A program made the position numbers and the translations under genes. Shown in pieces: positions 1-8,349 of a stretch of DNA of 64,000 nucleotides. This stretch comes from Sphingobium sp. SYK-6 (GTDB lineage Bacteria > Pseudomonadota > Alphaproteobacteria > Sphingomonadales > Sphingomonadaceae): the NCBI RefSeq assembly GCF_000283515.1, contig NC_015976.1:3380501-3444500 (forward strand), in the 5' to 3' direction. Positions within the stretch are counted from its first letter, which is position 1; each line of letters opens with the position of its first letter. The notes under the pieces are model-generated. The model had not been told where the DNA came from. It saw only the letters and a list, made by a program, of their open reading frames with translations, and did no database searches.

Positions 1-1
1 G

Positions 2-670
2 TGGGATCGCGCCATGCCTTTCTTGCTGGAGGATTTTCTCGTCCTTCGGATCGATGCGCGTGGACATGGAGCATCGGACGCATCGCCCAGTGACTATGAC
101 CTTCTAAGCCTGGCGGGCGACGTGGTGGCGGTCATGGATGCGGCCGGCATCGAGCAGGCCGTGATCGCCGGCGTATCCCTTGGCGGAATGATCGCCATGG
201 AACTGGCACTGGCGAGGCCAGAGCGTGTATCTGGCCTCGCCCTCATCTGCACGACCGCCACGACGCATGCTCAGATGTGGAGCGACCGGATTCAACGCGT
301 GCGTACCGAGGGCATGGCCAGCATCGTTGAAACGGTGATGGGGCGTTTCCTCAGCCCCGAATTCATCGAGACGTCTCCGCAATATGCCGAAACGATCCGC
401 AGATCCTTCCTTTCCACGCTCCCGGAGGGCTACGCGGGCTGTGGCGCCGCGATCCGGGACATGGCCCTCGTCGATCGCTTGGACGAGATCGGCGCACCTG
501 CTTTGGTGGTCATCGGCACAAGGGATATTTCGACACCTCTCGCGGGAAATGGCGAACTGCTGCTCGCCAGGATCGCCGGCGCAAAGCTCGCCCAGGTTTC
601 AGGAGCCCATATTTCTCCGATCGAAGCGCCTGAGGAAATCGCGAAGGTCCTGGCCGATCATTTCGGGTGA
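2..670 (+). CDS. 3-oxoadipate enol-lactonase-like alpha/beta hydrolase (5' truncated by window edge)
   Basis: The reading frame is open from base 2, and the residues before the first ATG (Trp-Asp-Arg-Ala) continue the fold, so the gene begins outside the window. Visible are the strand after beta-4 with Asp-Ala-Arg-Gly-His-Gly, the nucleophile elbow G-V-S-L-G-G (Ser near base 176), an acid residue in G-T-R-D and the histidine in G-A-H-I-S-P. This full triad and the sequence around it resemble PcaD, which opens the enol-lactone of the beta-ketoadipate pathway. A thiolase and CoA-transferase of the same pathway lie at 22-26 kb, which fits, but the family also includes other small lactonases and esterases. 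A hairpin with a T-tract follows the stop. Confidence 0.7.
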   Translation, partial: WDRAMPFLLEDFLVLRIDARGHGASDASPSDYDLLSLAGDVVAVMDAAGIEQAVIAGVSLGGMIAMELALARPERVSGLALICTTATTHAQMWSDRIQRVRTEGMASIVETVMGRFLSPEFIETSPQYAETIRRSFLSTLPEGYAGCGAAIRDMALVDRLDEIGAPALVVIGTRDISTPLAGNGELLLARIAGAKLAQVSGAHISPIEAPEEIAKVLADHFG

Positions 671-697
671 CCTGGCCTAACGATAACGCAGCAGCGC

Positions 698-719
698 GCA
701 CCCGGCGCGGGTGCCTTTT
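698..719 (+). terminator. Intrinsic terminator after the enol-lactonase-like gene
   Basis: GCACCCG and CGGGTGC (698-704 and 708-714) form a perfect 7-bp stem with a 3-base loop, followed by CTTTTA. It lies 28 bases after the stop codon, between that gene and the operator-controlled gene at 890. Confidence 0.7.
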
Positions 720-852
720 ATCTCGTTCTGACGACAGGCTGCCAAAGCGCGGCCCGACGGCCGGATGGCTGAGCGGCTGCATGTTGCCCGTGTCAGGCTT
801 GCCTGGAGAAAAATCAAATCCGCTTGCCCTCGGTGAATAACCATATTATCAG

Positions 853-874
853 TTACCGGAATTTTTTTCGGTAA
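853..874. promoter_or_regulatory. Palindromic operator site 1 (9-4-9), candidate IclR-type box
   Basis: The left half-site is TTACCGGAA, then four bases, then TTTCGGTAA, whose complement TTACCGAAA matches the left half at 8 of 9 bases. It ends 15 bases before the ATG at 890. The same 22-base layout recurs at 13811, 13844, 21214 and 21236. The position near the start codon suggests repression, which is inference. Confidence 0.75.
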
Positions 875-889
875 TAGGATTGAGCGAGC

Positions 890-1729
890 ATGGAGCAGGA
901 TCCGTTACGGTCGAGCAATTTGAAACTGCCTGTCCTGGATCGGCGCAATTTCATAACTGCTTTGGGTGGCGCAGCCGCCGTGGCGAGCATGAGCGGTGAA
1001 GCCAAAGCTGACGCCTTGGAAATGCATCTGAACGATGCCCTCAATTCATCGAAAAAGACGTTTCCCTCGGTCGCTGAGGTCAACGCACAGATCAATACCC
1101 GCCCTTATCGTCGCGGCGTGGGAAAGCTGTTCGCCGGCCAGGAAGGCAATGTCGGTTACCTGCCGGCCATGCCCGCCAACCCGACCCTGATCGATTTCAT
1201 ACGGTTACGCCTCGATGGCTCCAGGGATCATTGCCTCCAGAGCGCTCATCTGGCGAAAAGCCGCGGCATGGATGAGGAAGTCGTCCTCGCCTGCCTGCTG
1301 CATGATCTGCCAATGTCGCTGATGCGCAGCGAACATGGCTTCTGGAGCGCGCAGCTCTTCGAGCCCTATGTCTCCGAACGGACGACCTTCGCCATCCGGC
1401 ATCACGCGTCCCTGCGGTTCTTCCCCGACGAGGACGCCGGATACGAATACCCGGACCTGTACCGCAACATGTATGGCGAGGATTATGTCCCGCCCCCGCA
1501 TATGCAGGCCGAGTACAAGATGGTTCGCGCCCATCGCTGGTACATGGCCCCGCGTCTCGTCACCGTGAACGACCTCTATTCGTTCGATCCGGACGTGAAG
1601 GTCGAACTGGGGGAATTCGAGGATATTATCGGTCGCCATTTCCGCCAGCCGAAGGAAGGTCTCGGCCTCGACGGCAGTCATGTCGCGCACATGTGGCGCA
1701 CGATCGCCAATCCTGATTCACCCTTATAA
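890..1729 (+). CDS. Tat-exported HD-domain protein
   Basis: A 279-residue protein with a twin-arginine signal (D-R-R-N-F-I-T followed by an Ala-rich stretch, residues 17-42). The core carries an HD-type metal site: a His in D-H-C-L-Q-S-A-H near residue 118, then L-L-H-D-L about 20 residues later, then A-I-R-H-H. This pattern occurs in HD phosphohydrolases and in HD-fold diiron oxygenases such as PhnZ and inositol oxygenase. The sequence does not tell which chemistry applies here. Tat export suggests that metal is loaded before translocation. An operator copy lies 15 bases upstream, and the secreted SnoaL protein starts 45 bases downstream, so the two probably form an operon. Confidence 0.65.
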   Translation: MEQDPLRSSNLKLPVLDRRNFITALGGAAAVASMSGEAKADALEMHLNDALNSSKKTFPSVAEVNAQINTRPYRRGVGKLFAGQEGNVGYLPAMPANPTLIDFIRLRLDGSRDHCLQSAHLAKSRGMDEEVVLACLLHDLPMSLMRSEHGFWSAQLFEPYVSERTTFAIRHHASLRFFPDEDAGYEYPDLYRNMYGEDYVPPPHMQAEYKMVRAHRWYMAPRLVTVNDLYSFDPDVKVELGEFEDIIGRHFRQPKEGLGLDGSHVAHMWRTIANPDSPL

Positions 1730-1774
1730 CGACCGGTGCGCGCCACGGACCATCTTTCCAGTGGTGAATGAGGC

Positions 1775-3868
1775 ATGATGCGCTTCCTCGCAGCATTCTG
1801 TGCGTCCCTGGCATTTCTGTCCGACAGTCCTGCGGGCGCGGATCCCGCACGGAGCATGCTCGCGCGGGATATCTCGATCACGGAAAGCCTGCGGCGCGTC
1901 CGACTGCTTCAGGATAGCTATGCCCAATATGCTCAGTACGGCCTGTGGGACGAAATCGGCGACCTGTTCGCGCCGGAGGGCAGATTCATATTCGACGGGC
2001 AGGTTGGACCGGCGAAGACGGCGAATGGCCCGCGCGATATCGCGTCGTTCCTGCGGACCCGATATGGCGGCGGGCGCGAGGGACAGGTGCGCGGGGGGCT
2101 CTCGGCGATGATGATCGACTCTCCCGTCATCAACCTCGCTGCGGATGGGCGGACGGCGAAGGCGCGTTTCCAGACTCTCATATTCCACGGCCATGGTGGC
2201 AAGGCACGTATCGAAGGTGGCGTGCTCGCCACCGACTACATGCTTGAAGGAAGCGTCTGGAAGATCGCGGCGGCACATTTTTATCCCCAGCTCGAAGGGC
2301 CTTACGAGGAAGGCTGGACGAACTGGGGTGGCGGCGACCTGCCTGTCCCGCCCTATCATTTCGACCTGACGAATGCCGGCCTCCCCGTTCAGCCCGCCCT
2401 CTCCTCGCCCCGCACAGCCGAAGCGCTGTCCGCCTTGCAGAAGCGCGTGACGCTGCTCAATGACGAGGATCGGGTCCGCAATCTGCAGGCGATCTACGGC
2501 TATTATGCCGACCGCAGGATGTGGGACGATGTCGTGGACCTTTTCGCCGAGGACGCCGCGGTGGAGATCGGCGGGCAAGGCATCTGGCGAGGCAAGGTGG
2601 GAGTCCGCCGCTGGCTCGACAGGATCGGCGAACAGGGCCTGCGTCATGGCCAGCTGAACGACAGGGTCCAGTTCAATGTGACCGTGAAGGTCGATCCCGG
2701 CGGCAACGAGGCCCATGCGCGGGGTATCGAACTGGGAATGCTCGGCGAGGCCGATCGCGAACAGGGCTGGTGGGAGATCGCGACGTTCCACAACCGGTTC
2801 ATCCGGCAGGACGGGGTCTGGAAACTGCAGGAGATGCGCCGGTTCGTGCAGGCGAAGACAGATATTTTCCTGGGCTGGGGCAAGAGCCGTATTTCCGACC
2901 CCGTCCCCGCCGGCGCCACCGCTCCCGACAGGCCGGACGCGAAGGCCTCGCTGGCTGATTTGGTGCCGGCCTTCCTCGGCAGACACCCGGTCACCGGCAG
3001 GCCGGTGCGGGCGAAGGGCCGGGCGAAGCTGGTCGCGACCGGTCCGCTGACTGGTAGGATCGCCGCCGGCAGGGATGCGCCGGTCGACCTGGACGAGATC
3101 CGTCGCCGCCTCGATCGATCCAGAGCCCGGGACGGAGCGATGAACGTGGGGGCGGCCTACGGCTTCTACCTCGATGATTCCCGCCCTGCCGGTTTCGCCG
3201 GGCTGATCGCCGAGAAGGGTTTCAAGGTGACACCCGCCATCGGCTATTATATCGGCCGTGACCGGATCCTGGCGGCCCGCGCACCGAGCGCCGAACCAGA
3301 GAAGCGGCCCGGCATTTCCTATCATTGGCTGGTGCAGCCTGTTTTCCTGATTTCCGACGACGGCCGTTCGGCAACGGGCCACGTCCGCCTGTTCAACTTC
3401 CGCACGGGAAAAACGGTCGGCAAGGCCGGCGACCTTTTCGGCGCGTCGTTCTGGGGCGGGATGTACTACAATCAGTATGTGCTGGAGAACGGCCACTGGC
3501 GGATCTGGGACTTGACGATCGAGGAGCCCTTCATCAGGTCGCTGGCCTGGAAGGACGGTCTCTGGGCCAAGGTCAAGGACCCGCCGCCCGGCAGCGCCGC
3601 AACCGCGGCTTCGAATCCCTTCCCGCCGGATATTCCCATCAAGGCGCTGGGCAAGCGCGCGGAAGGCTTTCGGGGCGGAACGGGGCAAACAATCGAATGG
3701 CCTTCCATCATGCCGATGTGGTTCGAGTTCACCAATCCGGTGAGCGGTCGCCTCCCCCCGCTTCACCAGACGGACTGTACCCCCTGCCTGGTCAGACCCG
3801 GCCTGCGGCTGGATCGCAATGGCTACCAGCGACCGCCCGATGCTCCGGCGGCCAATCGCTCGCCGTGA
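1775..3868 (+). CDS. Secreted protein with three SnoaL-like (NTF2-fold) domains
   Basis: This 697-residue protein has a Sec-type signal (M-M-R-F-L-A-A-F, cleavage near A-G-A-D, residue 22). Three NTF2/SnoaL-like units can be seen: about residues 35-180 (L-L-Q-D-S-Y-A-Q-Y followed by W-D-E-I-G-D-L-F-A), about 225-365 (L-Q-A-I-Y-G-Y-Y-A-D-R-R-M-W-D-D-V-V-D-L-F-A), and a more diverged unit at about 440-610. Single SnoaL domains are usually small polyketide cyclases, dehydratases or hydroxylase-like proteins of about 130 residues; a secreted triple fusion is unusual. The C-terminal tail has a Cys-Thr-Pro-Cys pair. It is co-transcribed with the HD protein and converges on the LigI-like gene 24 bases away. 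Function is unknown; a periplasmic role on an aromatic or polyketide-like substrate is inference. Confidence 0.7.
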   Translation: MMRFLAAFCASLAFLSDSPAGADPARSMLARDISITESLRRVRLLQDSYAQYAQYGLWDEIGDLFAPEGRFIFDGQVGPAKTANGPRDIASFLRTRYGGGREGQVRGGLSAMMIDSPVINLAADGRTAKARFQTLIFHGHGGKARIEGGVLATDYMLEGSVWKIAAAHFYPQLEGPYEEGWTNWGGGDLPVPPYHFDLTNAGLPVQPALSSPRTAEALSALQKRVTLLNDEDRVRNLQAIYGYYADRRMWDDVVDLFAEDAAVEIGGQGIWRGKVGVRRWLDRIGEQGLRHGQLNDRVQFNVTVKVDPGGNEAHARGIELGMLGEADREQGWWEIATFHNRFIRQDGVWKLQEMRRFVQAKTDIFLGWGKSRISDPVPAGATAPDRPDAKASLADLVPAFLGRHPVTGRPVRAKGRAKLVATGPLTGRIAAGRDAPVDLDEIRRRLDRSRARDGAMNVGAAYGFYLDDSRPAGFAGLIAEKGFKVTPAIGYYIGRDRILAARAPSAEPEKRPGISYHWLVQPVFLISDDGRSATGHVRLFNFRTGKTVGKAGDLFGASFWGGMYYNQYVLENGHWRIWDLTIEEPFIRSLAWKDGLWAKVKDPPPGSAATAASNPFPPDIPIKALGKRAEGFRGGTGQTIEWPSIMPMWFEFTNPVSGRLPPLHQTDCTPCLVRPGLRLDRNGYQRPPDAPAANRSP

Positions 3869-3892
3869 AGGCCGACGCCGCGACGATGGACG

Positions 3893-4744
3893 CTATAGGC
3901 GCGACGCCTCGCATTCGTTGTCGAAACGGTAGAGGCGGGCGGGATTGTCGACCAGCACGGCCCTCAGCAGGCCATCGCCACCCAATATCTCGTGGCACAG
4001 CTCCAGAAGTGCGAGGTCGTCTGGCACCGGGCCCTTGATGTTCGGATGAGGCCAGTCCGTTCCCCACAGGATCCGGTCCGGCGCTGCGTCGACGATTCGC
4101 CGCACGAAGGGGATGACATCGCGCCAGGGAGCCCCGGCCGCCGATGCCCTGTCGCATCCGGAAATCTTGATCCACACATCCGGGCGCCGCGCAAAATCGA
4201 GCAGCGCCCGGAAGGGTTTCTGATCCAGCCCGGCACTCGCTTCGATTCGGCCGAGATGATCGATGACCGCCGGCACGGATAGGCCTTCGAGATAGGGTTG
4301 CAATCCGGGAAGATCTGCCCCGCCAACATGCAGGACGACATGCCAGCCCAGCCGCTCGATGCGCTTCATCATATCGCGGAAGGCGTCCAGCGGCGGCGGC
4401 GGCGAGAGGTGCGGCAGGAAGTTGTAGCGAATGCCGCGAATGCCTTTCCGGTCGAGAATGTCCAGCGCCTGATCCTCGATATCGAACGGGACCAGGGCGA
4501 CGCCGCGATAGCGCCCGCCGGATGTCGCGATCGCATCGATCATGGCGCGATGGTCGAAGCCATGGGCGTTGGGCTGAACCAGCACCGCCCGGTCGATACC
4601 AAGGCTGCGGTGCAATTCGAAAAGGGCCTCACGGGGAGCATCTTCCGGTGTGTAGCTGCGGGCCGGGTCATAGGAATAAACACTGGCCGGACCGAAGATA
4701 TGACAATGCGCATCGCAGGCACCCGCTGGCAGCGCAGGCATCAT
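3893..4744 (-). CDS. LigI-like amidohydrolase (2-pyrone-4,6-dicarboxylate lactonase family)
   Basis: A 283-residue TIM-barrel amidohydrolase. It has the metal motif D-A-H-C-H-I-F-G-P near the N terminus, Y-T-P-E-D-A, V-L-H-V-G, I-D-H-L-G-R and the closing metal aspartate in W-G-T-D-W-P-H-P-N. These match the layout of LigI, which hydrolyses 2-pyrone-4,6-dicarboxylate in 4,5-cleavage of protocatechuate or gallate. The start is set at the ATG (4744) overlapping the upstream stop as ATGA; the longer reading frame would overlap that gene by about 100 bases. It is the last gene of a three-gene operon. None of the other 4,5-cleavage genes are in the window, so the substrate may be a related lactone. 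Confidence 0.78.
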   Translation of the reverse strand: MMPALPAGACDAHCHIFGPASVYSYDPARSYTPEDAPREALFELHRSLGIDRAVLVQPNAHGFDHRAMIDAIATSGGRYRGVALVPFDIEDQALDILDRKGIRGIRYNFLPHLSPPPPLDAFRDMMKRIERLGWHVVLHVGGADLPGLQPYLEGLSVPAVIDHLGRIEASAGLDQKPFRALLDFARRPDVWIKISGCDRASAAGAPWRDVIPFVRRIVDAAPDRILWGTDWPHPNIKGPVPDDLALLELCHEILGGDGLLRAVLVDNPARLYRFDNECEASRL

Positions 4745-5370
4745 GAGCCGCGATAGTCCAGGCGCCGTGACATGAAGCGACGCGTATTCCGGAATGTCGG
4801 CCGCACGCGCGAGCTCCATTCCGTCGTCCGCACCGCCAGCCACGGATCGCTGTCGAGCACATCCGCCGCCGTCAGATCATAACAGGCAAAATAGGGCGGT
4901 GAACCCTCGATGCAGATCATGCGCTGCGCGAAAACCGTGCCGGGCACTGCGGCAAGCCCGGGCATGTGCTCGGTGTCATACCAGCGCTCGAGCTCGCCCG
5001 CCCCCCCGGCCTCGACATCGGTATGCACGACATATCGGAAAGGTGCCGGATGCCCCGCGGAGGCACCCGCGACAGCAAGGCGAGGTGACAGGAGACTGAC
5101 GGACACCGGTCCGAGCATCAGAGGTTCCATCCACTCGTCCAGCAGGCCCTTGACGTCCGGGACCGACGGAACCTGCCGACCCGCGGGAAGATAGGCGGTG
5201 ATGCGGCCAGTGGCCAGGTCCTGATATGCAGCGAAACGCGCGGGATCGCCGGCAAACGCTCGGACCAGCTCCCCCAGCGAGGTCATCAGCGCGTCCAGCA
5301 TGTCGGCATGGGGATCAATCTCGATCAGGATCGAAGGGCCCGCGCCGTCACCATTCGCCTCAACGGACAT
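4741..5370 (-). CDS. EthD-like dimeric alpha/beta-barrel protein
   Basis: A 209-residue protein whose C-terminal half has the EthD-type signature W-Y-D-T-E-H-M-P-G-L followed by P-G-T-V and a hydrophobic beta strand. The N-terminal half could be a second, more diverged ferredoxin-like unit. Proteins of this fold act as small isomerases, cyclases, lactone-handling enzymes or heme-binding monooxygenases. No catalytic residue can be assigned. The ATG at 5370 lies inside the end of the CMD-family gene, with GGAG just upstream, and the stop overlaps the LigI-like start, so the three genes are translationally coupled. Confidence 0.6.
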   Translation of the reverse strand: MSVEANGDGAGPSILIEIDPHADMLDALMTSLGELVRAFAGDPARFAAYQDLATGRITAYLPAGRQVPSVPDVKGLLDEWMEPLMLGPVSVSLLSPRLAVAGASAGHPAPFRYVVHTDVEAGGAGELERWYDTEHMPGLAAVPGTVFAQRMICIEGSPPYFACYDLTAADVLDSDPWLAVRTTEWSSRVRPTFRNTRRFMSRRLDYRGS

Positions 5371-5875
5371 GGAGCGCCTCCAGGAACCGCGAGACCATGT
5401 TATATGCCGCGATCGTGGCGGTAAGCTCGACGATGCCCTGTTCGTCGAAGACCGTGGAGACCCGCTGGAACAGTGGCGCTGGCACCCGGACCTGGCGGGT
5501 CATGCTGTCGGTATAGTCGAGCACCAGCGCTTCGACCGGATCGAAGGGCGCGCGGTCCCCCTCCCGGCAGGCGGCGATCTTCTCGCTGGAGAGGCCCGCG
5601 GCCTGCGCATGCGGCACATGTTGCTCGAACTCATAGGGAGCCTCGTTGAGCACTGCGATGCGAAGAATGATCAATTCGCGCAGGGCAGGCGCTAGACCGG
5701 TTTTCTGGCGGATCGCCGTCAGCAGCGCTTCCCACCCGGTCGCGACCGGCCTGCTATGGAGAAGAATGCCGTACAAAGCCGATATGCGGCCCCGGCTTGC
5801 GCGAATTTGTGCCTCGGCCGCCATGCCCTCGGCATCAGCGGCGGGAGGCGCGGGGAGAATTCTGGATGGGTTCAT
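5360..5875 (-). CDS. Carboxymuconolactone decarboxylase (CMD/AhpD) family protein
   Basis: A 171-residue protein with the CMD-family helix L-R-E-L-I-I-L-R followed by Y-E-F-E-Q-H-V-P-H-A-Q-A-A-G-L-S. The family's E-x-x-x-H-x-x-x-A-x-x-x-G pattern is present, and the Cys-x-x-Cys pair of AhpD peroxidase partners is absent. This favours the decarboxylase-like branch, which in the beta-ketoadipate pathway converts 4-carboxymuconolactone to the enol-lactone. The start is placed at the internal ATG (5875), because the longer frame overlaps the divergent LysR gene. It is the first gene of the operon with the EthD-like and LigI-like proteins. The exact substrate is not readable from sequence. Confidence 0.7.
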   Translation of the reverse strand: MNPSRILPAPPAADAEGMAAEAQIRASRGRISALYGILLHSRPVATGWEALLTAIRQKTGLAPALRELIILRIAVLNEAPYEFEQHVPHAQAAGLSSEKIAACREGDRAPFDPVEALVLDYTDSMTRQVRVPAPLFQRVSTVFDEQGIVELTATIAAYNMVSRFLEALHVR

Positions 5876-5940
5876 GAGAAAGGTCCGGCTTTGGTGGACA
5901 AACAGTCGCGTTGCTCCCAATATCGGTCTCTGGAGAGCCA

Positions 5941-6873
5941 ATGGACATTCGGGAATTGCGGTCGTTCATCCATGTCGCACGACTTGGGAGCGTCAATCGG
6001 GCCGCCATGCATCTGAACATTGCCCAACCAGCGCTCAGCCGACAGCTTCAGAAGCTGGAGGAAACATTGGGCGTCCGGCTCTTCACCCGGAGCGGCCGGG
6101 GTGTCGACCTGACCGAGGCCGGAGCTCTGCTCCTCGGCCAGGCCGAGCAGCTGATCAATCAGTTCGACGCCACGGCCGAGCTGGTCAGCGGCCGTGTTCA
6201 CCGGGCCCAGGGCCATGTCACCGTTGGTCTTCCCCCGACATGCGGGCTGCTGATCGGCCCCGAGCTGTTCCGGCGCTTTCGCGAGCAATGGCCCAACGCC
6301 ACTTTGATCCTTCGCGAAGGCATCAGTTCCTCGCTCGAGGAATGGCTCGTTGACCGCCGCATCGACATTGCGGTCATGCACAATCCCCTGCCGATGGTCG
6401 GCGTGGAGATCGAACCGCTCCTGCATGAGCACATGGTTCTCCTCTCGCCGCCGGATGCGTCGATCGCGGATGAAATCCGCCTTCGTGACATCTCCCGCCT
6501 GCCCCTCATTCTGCCTGCGCTGCCGCACAGCAATCGCCGGCTCGTGGAGCGAGCAGTGGCCCAGAACGGGGGCCGATTGTCCATCGTCGCGGAGGTCGAC
6601 AGCGTGCCCTTCGTCAAGGAACTGGTGAAGCGGGGGTATGGCCATACCATCCAGACGCATGCCGGCGCCGCGCGCGAGGAAGCGGACGGCACGCTCTGCC
6701 TGCGGCCGATCCGCAGGCCGCAGCTCGTATCGACCCTGGCATTGGGTGTAACGAGCGGCGGGCCCCAGAACTGGCTCGCCTCGGAAACCGCGCAGCTGGT
6801 TCGAACGATCATTCGCTCGCTCGTCGAACGGCAGGAGTGGATCGGCGCTCGAATGATGGATCAGGCCGACTGA
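5941..6873 (+). CDS. LysR-family transcriptional regulator
   Basis: A 310-residue LysR-type regulator. Residues 1-60 carry the winged helix-turn-helix (M-D-I-R-E-L-R-S-F-I, A-A-M-H-L-N-I-A-Q-P-A-L-S-R-Q-L), followed by a periplasmic-binding-protein-like effector domain. The ATG at 5941 is chosen because the DNA-binding domain begins exactly there. It is divergent from the CMD-EthD-LigI operon across 65 bases and convergent with the dctA-like gene. A classical T-N11-A palindrome lies in front of that symporter (8262-8280), so both flanking operons are plausible targets. The inducer is unknown, perhaps the acid that the symporter imports. Confidence 0.85.
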   Translation: MDIRELRSFIHVARLGSVNRAAMHLNIAQPALSRQLQKLEETLGVRLFTRSGRGVDLTEAGALLLGQAEQLINQFDATAELVSGRVHRAQGHVTVGLPPTCGLLIGPELFRRFREQWPNATLILREGISSSLEEWLVDRRIDIAVMHNPLPMVGVEIEPLLHEHMVLLSPPDASIADEIRLRDISRLPLILPALPHSNRRLVERAVAQNGGRLSIVAEVDSVPFVKELVKRGYGHTIQTHAGAAREEADGTLCLRPIRRPQLVSTLALGVTSGGPQNWLASETAQLVRTIIRSLVERQEWIGARMMDQAD

Positions 6874-6878
6874 GCGCG

Positions 6879-8183
6879 TCACGACCGCGCCTCCTCGGCG
6901 TGCGGGACGGTGCCGCTGCCGCTTATGGCGGCGTCCACCTCCGCGGCGGTCCAGCGCTCGAACCGCTCCCTGTCGAACCCGCCCTCCCAGCGCGCGATGA
7001 CCAGCACCGCCACACAATTGCCCATGATATTGGTAAGTGCGATGCAGGTGGCCATCAGGCGGTCGACGCCGAACAGAAGGCCAAGGCCGTTCAAGGGTAA
7101 TTTCTGGACCGTCTGGAGAGTCGCGGCCAGCTTGACGAACGCGCCGCCCGCCACGGCCGTTCCTCCTTTCGAGGTCAGCATGATGACTGCCAGAATTGCG
7201 ATCTGGTCGGCCAGGCCGAGCGGCGTGTCGGTGGCTTGCGCAATGAAGCCGACTGCCAGCGCCATGTAGATTGCCGTCCCGTCGAGATTGAAGCTGTACC
7301 CCGCCGGCACGACGAAGCCGACGACGGCTTTGTCGCACCCGCAGGCCTCGAGCTTGGCGATCAGGCGGGGCAGCACGACCTCGCCCGAGGCGGTGCCGAG
7401 AACGAGCATCATCTCGTCCCGGATCAGGGACACCAGCCTGCCGAGCGATATGCCCAGGGCCATCAATATGCCGCCCAGAACGCACAGCACGAACACCAGC
7501 GACGTCGCCCAGTAAAGGAGGACGAGCTTCGTCAGGTAGAGGAGGGTCTGCGGCCCGAAGGAGCCCAGCGCAGCCGCGAGCGCGCCGAAGGCACCCAGCG
7601 GCGCGAGGCGCATGATGAAACCAAGAATGCGGAACAGGATAGTCTGGGCTTCGTCAATGCCCCGCAGTAGCGCCGAGTCCGGGCGCACCCCGCCGATGCT
7701 TAGCGCCGCGCCGACGAGGAGCGAGACGAACAGCACCTGCAATATCTCTCCATCCGCGAAGGCCCCCACCAGCGTCTTGGGTACGATGCTCATGAGGAAA
7801 TGGAGAGCCGTGAACTCGCTTGCCGCGCCCGCGACTTGCGCCAGTGCGGGCCCCGAATCCATCATCTGGGCATGCAGCCCGTCTCCGGGCCGGAAAAAAT
7901 TCGCTGCAGCAAAGCCCAGCACCATTGCGACCGTGGTGACGAGCTCGAAGTAGATCAGAGTCTTGAGGGCGAGCCGGCCGAGCTGCTTCATGTCCGCAAC
8001 ATGCGTCAACCCGAGAACGACGGAACAGAAGATGATCGGCGCGAGCATCATGCGCAGCAGCGCGATGAACAGGTCCCCCAGAGGCTTCATCGAGCGCGCG
8101 AAATCGGGCGCCAGCAGCCCGACCAGCACGGCGCAGACAATCGCGATCAGAACCTGAATATAGAGCTGTCCGAATATCCGCAT
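6879..8183 (-). CDS. DctA-type dicarboxylate/amino acid:cation symporter
   Basis: A 434-residue inner-membrane protein with the hallmarks of the DAACS family: multiple hydrophobic helices, a Ser/Gly-rich hairpin with G-E-V-V-L-P, G-Y-S-F-N-L-D-G-T-A-I-Y, L-T-S-K-G-G-T-A and the C-terminal D-R-L-M-A-T followed by N-I-M-G-N. Relatives couple uptake of C4-dicarboxylates or acidic amino acids to Na+ or H+. Next to lactone-processing genes and a LysR gene it may bring in an organic acid from aromatic breakdown (inference). A LysR-type palindrome lies about 80 bases upstream of its start. Confidence 0.88.
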   Translation of the reverse strand: MRIFGQLYIQVLIAIVCAVLVGLLAPDFARSMKPLGDLFIALLRMMLAPIIFCSVVLGLTHVADMKQLGRLALKTLIYFELVTTVAMVLGFAAANFFRPGDGLHAQMMDSGPALAQVAGAASEFTALHFLMSIVPKTLVGAFADGEILQVLFVSLLVGAALSIGGVRPDSALLRGIDEAQTILFRILGFIMRLAPLGAFGALAAALGSFGPQTLLYLTKLVLLYWATSLVFVLCVLGGILMALGISLGRLVSLIRDEMMLVLGTASGEVVLPRLIAKLEACGCDKAVVGFVVPAGYSFNLDGTAIYMALAVGFIAQATDTPLGLADQIAILAVIMLTSKGGTAVAGGAFVKLAATLQTVQKLPLNGLGLLFGVDRLMATCIALTNIMGNCVAVLVIARWEGGFDRERFERWTAAEVDAAISGSGTVPHAEEARS

Positions 8184-8261
8184 GCTGCGCCCCTGCCCTT
8201 GACCTCACTCCCTGAAGACCAGAATTGGCGCAGCGAACAAATACTTTGTCAGCATCTTTCC

Positions 8262-8280
8262 TTATGCCGCACCGGCATAA
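8262..8280. promoter_or_regulatory. LysR-type T-N11-A palindrome upstream of the symporter
   Basis: TTATGCCG and CGGCATAA are perfect 8-base inverted repeats separated by three bases, and they contain a T-N11-A box. The site lies 79-97 bases upstream of the symporter start on its strand, the usual location for LysR activation. The regulator at 5941 is the obvious candidate. Confidence 0.65.
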
Positions 8281-8349
8281 TCGATCGGAAAAATGTCCCC
8301 CCTCCCCGTATTTCTCCTGGCCACGTCTGCGGCCTGCCGGGATCACGAC

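Noticed and set aside
1724-3766. 680-residue open frame antisense to the triple SnoaL gene
   Set aside because: It is a GC-rich shadow frame: Arg/Pro/Gly-heavy composition, no domain pattern, and the sense strand shows a signal peptide and three repeated folds.
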